Of a DNA stretch of 64,000 bases, positions 55,435-64,000 are shown piece after piece. The notes below the pieces were generated by a model. It worked only from the letters and a program-made list of their open reading frames with translations, was not told the origin of the DNA and did not search any database. The DNA is taken from the NCBI RefSeq assembly GCF_900538275.1, contig NZ_LR130778.1:1980001-2044000 (forward strand), read 5' to 3'. Every line of letters begins with the position of its first letter. The first letter of the stretch is position 1. A program made the translations under genes and the position numbers. Origin of the DNA: Petrocella atlantisensis (GTDB lineage Bacteria > Bacillota > Clostridia > Lachnospirales > Vallitaleaceae).

Positions 55435-57159
55435 TTACTTTTTAGTCTTTTTGTATATATTTTTCATTTCTTTGTCGCTGACAATCTGATAGTCTGTTCT
55501 AAATCCATAGGTATCATGTAGTGCATCTGTAAAATCAGTACGTGTATAGGTCGGAATAAAACCCTGTCCAGGAACGCAATAGAAGTTCATATCCTTTAAC
55601 TGGCCGACGATTTCGTTCGTTGTAAACTGGTTGTCTAGGTCTTTCTCCAGATATCTATATAAAACAAGTGCTAGAAAACAGGTTGTAAAATGCGCTTTTA
55701 TACGGTCGTCTCTTTGAAGATAAACAGGTCTTGCTTTAAACTCGCTCTTCATAATTCTAAAACATTCTTCAACTTCCCAACGTCGGTGGTTAATTCTAGC
55801 TATTTCAGAAGCATCTTCGTCAAGGTTAGTACATACTGCATAGAAGCCGTCATAGATACTTTCCTCAGCAACAGTATTTGAATTAAGATGGTAAAGTGTC
55901 TCTTCTGCAACTTCACCATCACTTGTAACATTGGTGGAAGCGATAAATCGTTTATAATCATTTTGTCTTTTCTTACCTATACTTTTTGGGTTAGTGCTAA
56001 TGAGTTTTGTGGCACGTTCAAGTTGTTTGTTTCTGATCTGACGTTGATAATAACGGTATTTAAGAGAAAAGGTGACAATCAGTTTTGCTCAAGATCATTC
56101 TCTTTAATCCATCTCTCTTTATAAAAGGTCATATTCTTATATTGCTCACAAAGACTTTCATTTTCATCAAACAGGTTTAAATCAAAGGTTTCTTTGGAAT
56201 CATTGTGCCTCCATCCAGTTGGTTCTAAAGCCCACTCTTTTAAAACTGCTTAAGTTTTTGATGGATTGAGTTGTAATAAAAGAACGTCCATTTATATTAT
56301 TAAACTTCCTATTTGCATTTGAAGATAAGCCGGCATCAGTACATACAACAAACTTGGATAGTTTGAAGTCTTCGATAATTTGCTTTTCTAAAGGCTTTAG
56401 AGTCACCTGCTCATTGGTATTGCCACTGTGAATGTTAAAAGCGAGAGGAATACCATCTCCATCCATAAACAAGCCCATTTCTACAATAGGGTTAGGACGG
56501 TTTTCTTTGGAGGGTCCATATTGTTTAAGGCCATCTTCTTGTTCAATCTCAAAAAAGTAGTTGGTACAGTCATAATAAAGAATTCGATCATTACGTTTAG
56601 AAACTGCTAGACTGTTTTTGTAAAGCTGTGATTGTATGAAATCGGATTCCTTAGCGATAACTTCTAAAGACCTGTAAATGTTCTGTAATTCAAAGTTTGG
56701 CTGTTCGAGAAGACGTTTAGAAGATTCAAAGGTGCAAAGCTTGGAAGAAGGAAAAAGAATTCTTCCGTAAATCAAACGAGAGAGAATACCGTTAAGGTCA
56801 TAGGTGAACTTGTGCCTTGAAGAAATATCGTTACAAATCTTATGAAGCCCTAACTGGTAATAAATCTGTTGAAGAAAAAGATAGCCACCGTTGTAGGAAC
56901 GTTGAATCTCTTTATCAATAAGCGTGGATTGCCTAAGCTTGATAATAACCTCACGTTTTTGTTCTTTTTCTTGGCGATTAAGATCTTCGATATACTTTTT
57001 GGCCCACTCTATGGGATTAGCACCATTTAGCTTTTTTTCTAAATCAGAATATCTGCCAAGTTTTTCGACGGTTCTAGTTTTTTGTTTTCCATCAACATAA
57101 ATAGTTTCTATGACATATAATAATTGAACATTTTTAGAATTTACAACTTTCAGCCTCAT
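55435..57159 (-). pseudogene. IS1634-type transposase, two frameshifts
   Basis: The start at 57159 reads 319 residues with IS1634-group wording: TRTVEKLGRYSDL, LYYDCTNYFFEIE with the catalytic Asp region, GLFMDGDGIPLAFNIHSGNTNE and VVCTDAGLSSNANRKF. The frame breaks near 56215, continues WALEPTGWRHNDSKETFDL to near 56090, breaks again and resumes KLIVTFSLKYRYY down to 55435, including INHRRWEVEECFRIMKSEF with the catalytic Glu. Joined, it is a full transposase of about 570 residues. Two breaks make programmed frameshifting unlikely; the element is probably dead. Confidence 0.85.
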
Positions 57160-57305
57160 AACAACACCTCCTAATACCCTATATTATATCATAGAACGTA
57201 GTAGAACGTAAATGAAAAGAGTAGAATTTGACAAAAAAATAAGCCTAAATAGGCTTGTTATAAGGTTTTCGCTGTTTTAGTTACTTCGGCAAGTGTCAAA
57301 GACCC

Positions 57306-57482
57306 GATGTCGAAATGGTAAGAACAACGATGAAAGGTCTTAATTAAAAGATCGAAGTTTACAACTATCTAATTTGAAAAACGCATTTAAAGGTTAGACA
57401 AAGAATACTAACATAAGTTACGGTAAAATTTCTGGTGGATATTGTATAATTATATTATAAAAGTCGATATATAAATTACGAT
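57306..57482 (+). repeat. 177-bp direct repeat, right copy
   Basis: Identical to 55160-55336. It forms the region immediately before the ImmA/IrrE gene (AT-rich stretch with TATAAT-like words), so the transposition duplicated upstream sequence of that gene without removing it. Confidence 0.9.
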
Positions 57483-57522
57483 GATGTGCTACAATATATA
57501 TACATGGAAAGGAGGATGTCTA

Positions 57523-58677
57523 ATGCCTACTGTAAGGATTAATGTAAAACCAGAAATACTAAGTTGGGTTCAAGCTCAAATTGAAATTGATGATTTAAGA
57601 AGTGCAATTAGAGATAACTTCATAAAATGGTTACATGGAGAAAAAGAACCAACATTAAATCAGATAGAAGAATTTAGTAAAGCAACTCATATTCCACTAG
57701 GTTATTTTTTCTTAAATGCTCCTCCTCAAGAGGATAATTCCTTTATTGAGTATAGGACTGTGGATAGTATTCAACTTTCTAAGCCAAGTAGAGATTTACT
57801 AGACACTATTGATGAAATGGAAAGAATCCAAGACTGGATGAAAGAATATTTGTTTGATCAATCCATGGATAACCTTGATTTTGTTGGTCTTCATGATGAA
57901 ACTGTATCTATTGAGAGCATGGTAATGAGTATTAGAGATACTTTGAAGATAGAGAAAGACTGGTATACGGAAAGCAAAGACACCTGGGATTCTTTTAAGC
58001 GTATTAGAACCAAAATGGAAGCAATAGGTATAGTTGTCATGATGAATGGTGTAGTAGGTTCTAATACACATAGATCTCTAAATATAGATGAGTTTAGAGC
58101 ATTTACAATGATTGATAAGTTAGCACCGTTGATATTTATTAATGCACACGATACTGATTGTGGTCGTCTCTTTTCATTAGTTCATGAACTAGCTCATATT
58201 TGGTATGGTGAAAATAGTCTTTTTAATGATAAATATTTAGAAAGCCAGAATAGTATTGAGAGAAAATGTAATGCAATAGCAGCAGAGATTATTGTGCCAA
58301 ATGATATATTTGTTCAAGAATGGAAGAGGATTAATGATGAATTACAATTAAAGATTAGAAAACTTGCACATGACTTCAAATGTGGAATGACTGTTATTGC
58401 TCGAAGAGCATTGGATAATAATTTTATTAGTCAAAAGACTTATAAGGAATTAGCAGATACAGCCAGAATGATATATTTCCAAAATAAAGAAAATAGTGGT
58501 CCGGGTGGCGATTACTATAATACTGCTTTAAGTAGAATTGATAAGAGGTTCCTACTTGCTATTAACGATAGTGCATATCAAGGTAAAACATCTTTTTCGG
58601 AAGTCTATAGACTTACAAATACGACAAGAAAAACCTTTGAGAATATAATTGATAGGGCAAGAGGTACAGCTTCATGA
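57523..58677 (+). CDS. ImmA/IrrE-family metallopeptidase, antitoxin-type partner of DUF4411
   Basis: ATG 57523 is chosen because AAAGGAGG lies eight bases upstream; 384 residues. The N-terminus has an HTH-like region (LRSAIRDNFIKWLHGEKEPTL, LNQIEEFSKATHIPLGYFF). The middle holds the zinc peptidase motif LVHELAHIWYG (HExxH) and a further Glu in NAIAAEIIVP. Such proteins commonly neutralise or regulate a paired toxin. The stop overlaps the next gene (ATGA), which encodes a PIN-like DUF4411 protein, so the two form one unit. The 177-bp repeat lies directly upstream. Confidence 0.85.
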   Translation: MPTVRINVKPEILSWVQAQIEIDDLRSAIRDNFIKWLHGEKEPTLNQIEEFSKATHIPLGYFFLNAPPQEDNSFIEYRTVDSIQLSKPSRDLLDTIDEMERIQDWMKEYLFDQSMDNLDFVGLHDETVSIESMVMSIRDTLKIEKDWYTESKDTWDSFKRIRTKMEAIGIVVMMNGVVGSNTHRSLNIDEFRAFTMIDKLAPLIFINAHDTDCGRLFSLVHELAHIWYGENSLFNDKYLESQNSIERKCNAIAAEIIVPNDIFVQEWKRINDELQLKIRKLAHDFKCGMTVIARRALDNNFISQKTYKELADTARMIYFQNKENSGPGGDYYNTALSRIDKRFLLAINDSAYQGKTSFSEVYRLTNTTRKTFENIIDRARGTAS

Positions 58678-59195
58678 TAAATCAGCAGAGGCGATATTTA
58701 ATTGACTCTAATTCAATTATTACACCATATAAGACGTTTTATCCTTTTGACTTAGCCGAGAAGTTCTGGATAGGGCTTGCTGAAAAGATTCGATCGGGTG
58801 AGATTATACTTCTTGATCTTGTTAGTGAAGAGATTAGAAAAGGTGATGATAATTTAACAACTTGGATAAATGACTTTGATAGTTCCTTAATGCTTTCTAG
58901 AAATAACCAAAATATTATTAGTACATATAGTCAAGTGATGTCGTATATACAAAAGTCAGATTTATATAATGAAAAAGCACTGCGTCATTGGTCAGATGCA
59001 AATGTTGCAGATCCTTGGTTGATTGCTACTGGGAAAGTATATGAACACATCATTGTAACTTTTGAGAATCCAAATGGTAATCTATCAAGTTATCAGCCTA
59101 CAAAGAACCCCAAAATTCCTGATGTTTCAGCGGTATTTAATGTGGAATGCTGCAACTTGTATAATATGATGAGAGATTTACGAATGATTCTATAA
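58674..59195 (+). CDS. DUF4411 PIN-like toxin
   Basis: A 173-residue protein. It starts with YLIDSNSIITPYKTFYPFD, the DUF4411 signature with the first PIN aspartate, and has LLDLVSEEIRKGDDNL, NVADPWLIATG and VTFENPNGN, with further acidic residues. DUF4411 is a PIN-domain-like family usually encoded after an ImmA/IrrE or Xre protein. It would be an RNase toxin kept in check by the upstream product. It overlaps that gene by four bases. Confidence 0.82.
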   Translation: MINQQRRYLIDSNSIITPYKTFYPFDLAEKFWIGLAEKIRSGEIILLDLVSEEIRKGDDNLTTWINDFDSSLMLSRNNQNIISTYSQVMSYIQKSDLYNEKALRHWSDANVADPWLIATGKVYEHIIVTFENPNGNLSSYQPTKNPKIPDVSAVFNVECCNLYNMMRDLRMIL

Positions 59196-59205
59196 GGATA
59201 ATTGG

Positions 59206-59234
59206 AGACACTAGGCTTATCTGGTGTCTTTTTT
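59206..59234 (+). terminator. Terminator of the toxin-antitoxin operon
   Basis: AGACAC (59206-59211) pairs with GTGTCT (59224-59229), then a T run. Confidence 0.75.
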
Positions 59235-59251
59235 AGTTTATCAAAAATCTA

Positions 59252-59280
59252 TTGACCAGTGTGGTCAGTGGTTGTATAAT
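59252..59280 (+). promoter_or_regulatory. Promoter of the tetR-efflux operon with palindromic operator
   Basis: TTGACC (59252-59257), 17-base spacer, TATAAT (59275-59280). The perfect palindrome TGACCA-GTG-TGGTCA (59253-59267) covers the -35 and part of the spacer, just where a TetR dimer would block RNA polymerase. Confidence 0.8.
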
Positions 59281-59323
59281 GGAATTAATAAGACAATAGA
59301 CAGTGGAATGGAGATGGGCGTTT

Positions 59324-59935
59324 TTGGCAGATATATTAGATAAAATGAGTCCGGACAAAAAGGTGCGTCTGATTAATGCAGCTATGAAAGAGTTTGGAGA
59401 GAACCGGTTTGATAAAGCCTCGACCAATGTCATTGTTAAAGAAGCAGGCATATCTAAAGGGCTCTTGTATCACTATTTTAGAACCAAGGAAGAATTATAC
59501 AACTATATTTTTGATTACGCCGTTAAAGCAGTAGCATTACCGATTGCAGAGCAGATTGGTTTAGAAGATAGGGACATCATAAGGCGAATAGAACGGATTA
59601 CAAAGCTGAAAATGAAGATTCTAAATGATATACCTGCCTTGCTGGATTTTTCGAAAACCATGTATGCAGGCATGGATTATGAAGAGATTAAAAAAAGCGT
59701 AGAAAAATATAACCCCATTCCTTTAGATATGTATTATAGCCATAATATCGATAGTACACTTTTTAAAGAAGGTGTGGACGTGGCTATAGCTATTAGAACC
59801 ATTCAGTATACTTTAGAAAGGTTGGGCGAAATCTATATGATACAGCGCAACATGGGTATAGAGCCGAGTATGGATCATATCTTTTGTGAAGTAGAAAGCT
59901 TTTTGGCTCATTTTAGAAACACACTCTACAAATAA
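59324..59935 (+). CDS. TetR-family repressor of the efflux operon
   Basis: About 203 residues from TTG 59324 (GGAG about ten bases upstream); GTG 59303 and ATG 59345 are alternatives. The N-terminal DNA-binding domain reads KVRLINAAMKEFGENRFDKAST, then the helix-turn-helix VIVKEAGISKGLLYHYFRTKEELYNYIF of which ISKGLLYHYFRTKEEL is the family hallmark. The C-terminal part is a ligand-binding, dimerising helical domain. It lies first in the operon downstream of a promoter with a palindromic operator, so autoregulation with release by a drug or metabolite is likely. Confidence 0.9.
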   Translation: MADILDKMSPDKKVRLINAAMKEFGENRFDKASTNVIVKEAGISKGLLYHYFRTKEELYNYIFDYAVKAVALPIAEQIGLEDRDIIRRIERITKLKMKILNDIPALLDFSKTMYAGMDYEEIKKSVEKYNPIPLDMYYSHNIDSTLFKEGVDVAIAIRTIQYTLERLGEIYMIQRNMGIEPSMDHIFCEVESFLAHFRNTLYK

Positions 59936-59995
59936 ACAGGGTAAAGAGTCAAAACCAATCAATAAACAGCTGCCAAAATGATTTTGGAGGTTATT

Positions 59996-61207
59996 ATGAA
60001 GAAGAAATTGATCATCGCATTTGTTATATTCATATCTATAGGCTCAGGTCTTTTTTATCTACTAACGATGGGTAATATAGGCGTCAAATATAATACGGTC
60101 GAAGTGATGAAAGATGAAGCCGGCATATATGTTCAGGATGTAGGTAGAATTAGTTCCAAAAACATCAGAAGGTATTATGGCAATAGTATGGATAAAGTTG
60201 TCGAGATGACGCTAAAGCTCGGCGATCATGTAAAAAAGGGACAACCTCTTATTGTATATGAAGCAGATACCGAAACGGTTGATCTTGAAGTCCAGAAGAT
60301 TGAAAAGCAGATAGAAGCGCTAGAAGCTATCTATAAGGATGCAAAGTCCGGCACAGATATACAAAGTATTAACAACGCCAGAATAGAAATCTCCAAAATC
60401 GAAAGCCAAATAGATATAGCAACTAAGGATAAGGACAGAATAGAAACACTTTATAGTGAAGGTATTGTACCCCTCGTTGAACTGGAGCAGTCGCTAGAAA
60501 ACATAGAAAAGCTTCAAAGCAGCTTGGAGATTGCACGTAACAACTATAGCCGTCTAACAAAAGGGATATCAGGTAATATACGGGAAAAATACGAGGCGGA
60601 TATTGATGCTTTGCTTTTATCTATTGATATCTTAGAAAAAAGAAAAGAAGACAATATCCTATATGCGGATATTGAAGGTATAGTGACAGAACTAGGTACT
60701 TTTGAGGGTGATACACCCTCCGCCGGTATCATGATACTTGAGATACAAGACCCAACTGAAAAAGTGGTATTGGTCGATTTTATGGTGGAAGATGCAATCA
60801 GGATGCGTCCCAGCTTAGAAGCTAAAATTGAGGATTTGAATCTAGACATTAAGATAGATCATCTAAAGGTGAATCAGATATATCCTAAAGCCTTTGTAAC
60901 CTTATCAGAGCTTGGCGTAGAAGAGAACCGTCAGACAGTGTCCGTCGATCTACCCACCTCTGATGATACACTTGCTTTTGGACTTGAAGTAGAGACGATG
61001 GTCATGATCGAACCACCGAGAGAAATGTTGCTTATACCAATAGGCGCAGTGGTAGAAAAGAATTCAAAACAATATGTGGAGGTTCTTGTAGACGGCAATC
61101 CAATTGAAAGAGAAATTCTGACCGGCATACATGTTGAGGGCAACATAGAAGTAATAAATGGCCTCGAAGAAGGCGACCAGGTCATATTGAATTATCAGAA
61201 TGAGTAA
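59996..61207 (+). CDS. Membrane-fusion (HlyD/RND-adaptor-type) protein
   Basis: ATG 59996 with GGAGG (59986-59990) is chosen; 403 residues. An N-terminal membrane anchor (KKKLIIAFVIFISIGSGLF) is followed by a lipoyl-like half motif, GDHVKKGQPLIVYEAD. Then come a long coiled coil (about 85-200) and the second half with ILYADIEGIVTELGTFEGD, and a C-terminal beta part with LLIPIGAVVEKNS and VEGNIEVINGLEEGDQV. This is the usual order for adaptor proteins that work with ABC exporters of the MacAB or ABC-2 kind. It stands before ATPase and permease genes. Confidence 0.88.
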   Translation: MKKKLIIAFVIFISIGSGLFYLLTMGNIGVKYNTVEVMKDEAGIYVQDVGRISSKNIRRYYGNSMDKVVEMTLKLGDHVKKGQPLIVYEADTETVDLEVQKIEKQIEALEAIYKDAKSGTDIQSINNARIEISKIESQIDIATKDKDRIETLYSEGIVPLVELEQSLENIEKLQSSLEIARNNYSRLTKGISGNIREKYEADIDALLLSIDILEKRKEDNILYADIEGIVTELGTFEGDTPSAGIMILEIQDPTEKVVLVDFMVEDAIRMRPSLEAKIEDLNLDIKIDHLKVNQIYPKAFVTLSELGVEENRQTVSVDLPTSDDTLAFGLEVETMVMIEPPREMLLIPIGAVVEKNSKQYVEVLVDGNPIEREILTGIHVEGNIEVINGLEEGDQVILNYQNE

Positions 61208-61260
61208 ATAATATACAGATTGTTATAAATAATCCGGATCAAGGTAGAAGGGATGATAGG

Positions 61261-62115
61261 ATGATAAAAGTCAAAAACCTGTATCATTCATATAATAATG
61301 ATGAGAATTATGCGGTGAATGATGTTAATTTTGAAATCAAAAAAGGTGAAATCTTTGGATTCTTGGGTCCTTCCGGTGCCGGAAAATCAACCACCCAGAA
61401 CATCCTTGTAGGTCTTCTTCAGTTGCAAAAGGGTGAGGTTGAGGTTGCAGGTTACGATGTTAAGCATATTAAGGATAAAATGTTTAATAAGATTGGCATG
61501 TCCTTTGAACAATCCAATGTCTACAGTAAGATGTCCGGCATTGAAAATCTTGAATTCTATAGAAAACTATTTGACGTGAAGACAAGAGATCCCAAAGAAT
61601 TAATAAAACTTGTGGGGCTGGACGGCAAAGAAAATACAAAAGCAGGCAAGTATTCAAAAGGGATGAAGCATCGGCTCACCTTTGCAAGATCCATGATTAA
61701 TAACCCGGAGTTATGGTTTCTGGATGAACCGACGACTGGACTGGATCCATCCATTGCGGCGAATATAAAAGATATCATCAAACAAGAAAATGAAAAAGGC
61801 GCCACTGTATTCTTAACAACTCATAATATGTACATTGCTGACGAACTGTGCGATCGTGTGGCCTTCATAGTAGATGGAAAGATAAGATTGATCGACTCAC
61901 CAAAAGCACTCAAACTCAAATATGGTGAAAAGCTGGTTGATGTTGAATATATTAAAAACGGTGAACTGATCAAAGAGCAGTTCTCTACGGTAGCTGAATC
62001 GGAGAAGGCCAGGATCGTGGAAGTCATCAATAATTATGATATCCAGACCATGCACACCAAGGAAGCCACTCTTGAGGAAATATTCATTAAAGTTACCGGA
62101 AGGGGTCTGGTCTAG
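61261..62115 (+). CDS. ABC transporter ATPase (ABC-2 type)
   Basis: A 284-residue ATPase. It has Walker A GPSGAGKST, the Q-loop in MSFEQSN, signature-region YSKGMKHRL (a non-standard LSGGQ), Walker B LWFLDEPTTGLDPS and the switch His in FLTTHNM. The C-terminal 70 residues are the extension typical of ABC-2 drug or lantibiotic exporters. It is directly before two permease genes, the first of which starts right after its stop. Confidence 0.94.
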   Translation: MIKVKNLYHSYNNDENYAVNDVNFEIKKGEIFGFLGPSGAGKSTTQNILVGLLQLQKGEVEVAGYDVKHIKDKMFNKIGMSFEQSNVYSKMSGIENLEFYRKLFDVKTRDPKELIKLVGLDGKENTKAGKYSKGMKHRLTFARSMINNPELWFLDEPTTGLDPSIAANIKDIIKQENEKGATVFLTTHNMYIADELCDRVAFIVDGKIRLIDSPKALKLKYGEKLVDVEYIKNGELIKEQFSTVAESEKARIVEVINNYDIQTMHTKEATLEEIFIKVTGRGLV

Positions 62116-63231
62116 ATGAAGCTTTGGTACAGTTTTTCAAAAGAGTTGATTTTATCCTCAAAAAGCTGGTATTTTTATATTGAACTGGGAATGGCCATCG
62201 TACTCTTGGTGATTCTTGTATTTGTTGTGCCCGAGGATTTTGATAGTAAAGGGAAGAACTATTTCTATCTTGATTTACCTCAGGTTGTAGAGGGCAGATA
62301 CATGAAGAACTTGCTAGAGGAAGATTTGGATGATTTTGCCGAGCAGGTAGAATTGGAAGGAGACAATCAAATCTATAGTGCCAGTCTTTACGAAACAAAA
62401 GAATCAAAAATCTACTTGCTGGAGAGTAGAGAAGCACTTGATGCCATTTCTAACTCAGAAAGAGTTCCGGTGGTTCATGTTCGTGTCAATGAAGACCATC
62501 AGATTGTGCATACATACTATCTTCAAGGATATGAGACCAGGAAACTTCAGAATCTGTTATTGGTGTATCATAACCGATTGGCAGGACATGATGTCATTGA
62601 AGATTATTCAAATCGCTTAGAAGTCAGACGTCTTTATCAGGACAGTGCACCTTTAAATGACAAAGAGAACATGATACCGGTATTTCTAACCTTCAATGGT
62701 AGTTTGATGAGTCTGTTCATTATCGCCGCATATATCTTTCTGGATAAAAATGAAGGTATTATCAAGGCATATGCAATAACCGCATCCTCAGTGTGGCATT
62801 ATTTATTAAGTAAGATCGGGGTCATCATTGTAACAAGTATTATGACCAGCCTCATTATTACCATACCGATTATGGGGAATCAACCGAACTATCCGGCTAT
62901 GATGCTATTTTTGGTGGCATCCGGATTTTTTGCAGCTTCCCTTGGTCTTCTACTTACAAGCTTTTTTAAGGACATTGTAGAAGCCTTTGGTGCTATGTAC
63001 ATTTTCATCGTGATTATGATCATGCCCAATATCTCATATTTTACGCCGAGCTGGGATCCGGATTGGGTGAAAATCATTCCAAGCTATGTGATGCTGCAGA
63101 GTTTTAAAGATATTATAAGTATGGGCGGTAACATGACCTATGTGATGGTAGCATCTTTAGGGTTTTTAATGCTGGGACTGGCTATTTTCATACTGGCAAA
63201 CTATAGATTTAAAAAGACACTGTCCTTGTAA
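62116..63231 (+). CDS. ABC-2 type permease (first)
   Basis: A 371-residue membrane protein. One helix lies at the start (about 22-39), a large extracytoplasmic part follows (about 45-190) and then five more hydrophobic helices run to the end (SLMSLFIIAAYIFL, then IIVTSIMTSLIITI, MMLFLVASGFFAASLGLLL, FIVIMIMPNISYF and YVMVASLGFLMLGLAIFIL). This is the ABC-2 permease layout. Its ATG follows the ATPase stop without a gap. It probably dimerises with the next permease. Confidence 0.85.
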   Translation: MKLWYSFSKELILSSKSWYFYIELGMAIVLLVILVFVVPEDFDSKGKNYFYLDLPQVVEGRYMKNLLEEDLDDFAEQVELEGDNQIYSASLYETKESKIYLLESREALDAISNSERVPVVHVRVNEDHQIVHTYYLQGYETRKLQNLLLVYHNRLAGHDVIEDYSNRLEVRRLYQDSAPLNDKENMIPVFLTFNGSLMSLFIIAAYIFLDKNEGIIKAYAITASSVWHYLLSKIGVIIVTSIMTSLIITIPIMGNQPNYPAMMLFLVASGFFAASLGLLLTSFFKDIVEAFGAMYIFIVIMIMPNISYFTPSWDPDWVKIIPSYVMLQSFKDIISMGGNMTYVMVASLGFLMLGLAIFILANYRFKKTLSL

Positions 63232-63245
63232 AGGAGCGTCACAAA

Positions 63246-64000
63246 ATGATAAGAAAAATATTCATTATATTTTTACGGGATATGAAAACCAGTGTACGGA
63301 ACTTCATCACCTTGTACATTCTTGTTGTACCGGTTATTTTTGCCGTCCTCATCAATGTGTTTTCTCCCGGTATTAATGACACCACGGTTGAAATCCTTTT
63401 ACTGGAGGGAGAAAATCCACCGCAAGCCGAATATTTTAAACAATTTGCAAAAGTGGAGCTCTCAGAGAGCTTAGAGGCGACCCATGACCGGGTTAGAAAA
63501 CGAGATAATATTATTGCCATACTGCCAGGCACCTCAAAGGACTATTATATTCTGACACAGGGAAATGAACCGGATTATGTTGTGGATTACGTTAAGAATC
63601 TGGCTTCCTTTGCCCACTTTGATATTGGGATGGATGATAGGGCGGCTGAGATTCTGACTTATGGTAGAGAGATACCGCCACTAAAAAAACTGATGGTCAA
63701 TACGGCCATGATCTTTACGTCTGTTTTAGGTGGAATGATTATTGCTTTGAATATTGTTGAAGAAAAAACAGATAACACCATCAGTGCCATTCACTTATCA
63801 CCGGTGTCAAGATTGGGCTTTATTGCAGGAAAAAGCATGATGGGCGTCGTCATTCCCGTGGTGGGCAGTATACTGCTCTTAATCATCACCGGCTTTGGTG
63901 GTATTAACTTTTTCCATGTTTTTTTCATGGTAACCACCTCGTGTATTATTAGTATTCTTATTGGATTTATTGAAGGCATAAACAATGATGATGTCATGAA
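63246..64000 (+). CDS. ABC-2 type permease (second), cut by the window end
   Basis: ATG 63246 after AAAGGAG. The frame is open to the last base, so the C-terminus lies outside the window; 251 residues are visible. It starts IRKIFIIFLRDMKTSVRNF, a typical ABC-2 N-terminus, and has a first helix near 21-40 and an extracytoplasmic part. Then follow MIFTSVLGGMIIALNIVEEKTDNTI, of which IVEEKTDNTI is the conserved ABC-2 loop, and SMMGVVIPVVGSILLLIITG. It is the paralogous partner of the previous permease. Confidence 0.88.
   Translation, partial: MIRKIFIIFLRDMKTSVRNFITLYILVVPVIFAVLINVFSPGINDTTVEILLLEGENPPQAEYFKQFAKVELSESLEATHDRVRKRDNIIAILPGTSKDYYILTQGNEPDYVVDYVKNLASFAHFDIGMDDRAAEILTYGREIPPLKKLMVNTAMIFTSVLGGMIIALNIVEEKTDNTISAIHLSPVSRLGFIAGKSMMGVVIPVVGSILLLIITGFGGINFFHVFFMVTTSCIISILIGFIEGINNDDVM

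Larger units (their letters stand above)
55337..57305 (-). mobile_element. IS1634-type insertion sequence (1969 bp), decayed
   Basis: Ends are CCTGTCTTTGACAGTTG at the left and, on the other strand, GGGTCTTTGACACTTG at the right, so GTCTTTGACA forms the terminal inverted repeat. The element carries one transposase on the minus strand with two frameshifts. It is flanked by 177-bp direct repeats. Members of the IS1634/IS1549 group are known for unusually long target duplications of variable length, which explains them. Confidence 0.85.

Noticed and set aside
55690-56124. Plus-strand frames within the IS1634-type element
   Set aside because: Antisense to the transposase, which reads continuously on the minus strand apart from two frameshifts.
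55160-57482. Repeats considered as a CRISPR or tandem array
   Set aside because: Only two copies of 177 bases, exactly at the borders of an insertion sequence; explained as a target duplication.

Overview
The window looks like chromosome of an AT-rich, low-GC Gram-positive anaerobe of the Clostridia; genus cannot be read from sequence alone. Supporting signs are AGGAGG-type ribosome sites with frequent TTG/GTG starts, sigma-A-like promoters, S-layer homology proteins, a YwlE-type arginine phosphatase, and the order tsaC-ywlE-rpiB-upp-GT4-wecB-atp, which resembles the Bacillus subtilis ywlC-to-atp region. The ATP synthase carries a sodium-type c-ring signature and a duplicated c subunit, as in the F/V-hybrid Na+ rotor of Acetobacterium woodii. 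No rRNA, tRNA or CRISPR array was found.

Layout. 1-3276: end of a Tad/Flp-type pilus or secretion operon. 3277-3559: a strongly folded intergenic stretch. 3560-7311: two 7TM histidine kinases around one NarL-type regulator; the first kinase has no ATPase domain. 7400-10337: a conserved unknown protein, a 30-codon ORF bracketed by repeats, an HD-GYP phosphodiesterase and a DUF5317 protein. 10403-18035: GH18 glycosidase, CPBP protease, tsaC, ywlE, rpiB, upp, a WecA/TagO-type transferase and wecB. 18148-26054: complete atp operon from promoter to terminator. 26198-36362: three exported proteins (1620, 1465 and 292 aa) with Fn3-like and SLH-like regions. 36395-45256: a methyltransferase (minus strand), a PrsA-like lipoprotein foldase, a regulated region with a 26-codon ORF and terminators, a heterodimeric ABC exporter preceded by a small ORF, a HAD phosphatase, a CBS protein and rlmH.

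45257-about 59200 is an accessory, defence-rich region. It starts directly after rlmH, the gene used as integration site by staphylococcal SCC elements, and an 18-bp sequence 16/18 identical to the rlmH terminus recurs at 54960. Between the two lie a long SIR2-like gene, a four-gene cluster (thymidylate-kinase-like, B12-binding radical SAM, UDG-like, membrane protein), an IS21-family element with an 8-bp target duplication sitting in decayed genes (one SIR2-like), and a Kiwa (kwaAB) system. After that comes a decayed IS1634-type element between perfect 177-bp direct repeats, then an ImmA/IrrE-DUF4411 toxin-antitoxin pair.

59252-64000: a TetR regulator with a palindrome in its promoter, then a membrane-fusion protein, an ABC ATPase and two ABC-2 permeases, the last cut by the window edge: a self-regulated efflux operon.

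The most promising undescribed unit is the kinase/B12-radical-SAM/UDG-like/membrane cluster (47146-50157), together with the idea that it travels in an rlmH-targeted cassette. No recombinase gene is visible in the window, so mobility is inference only.
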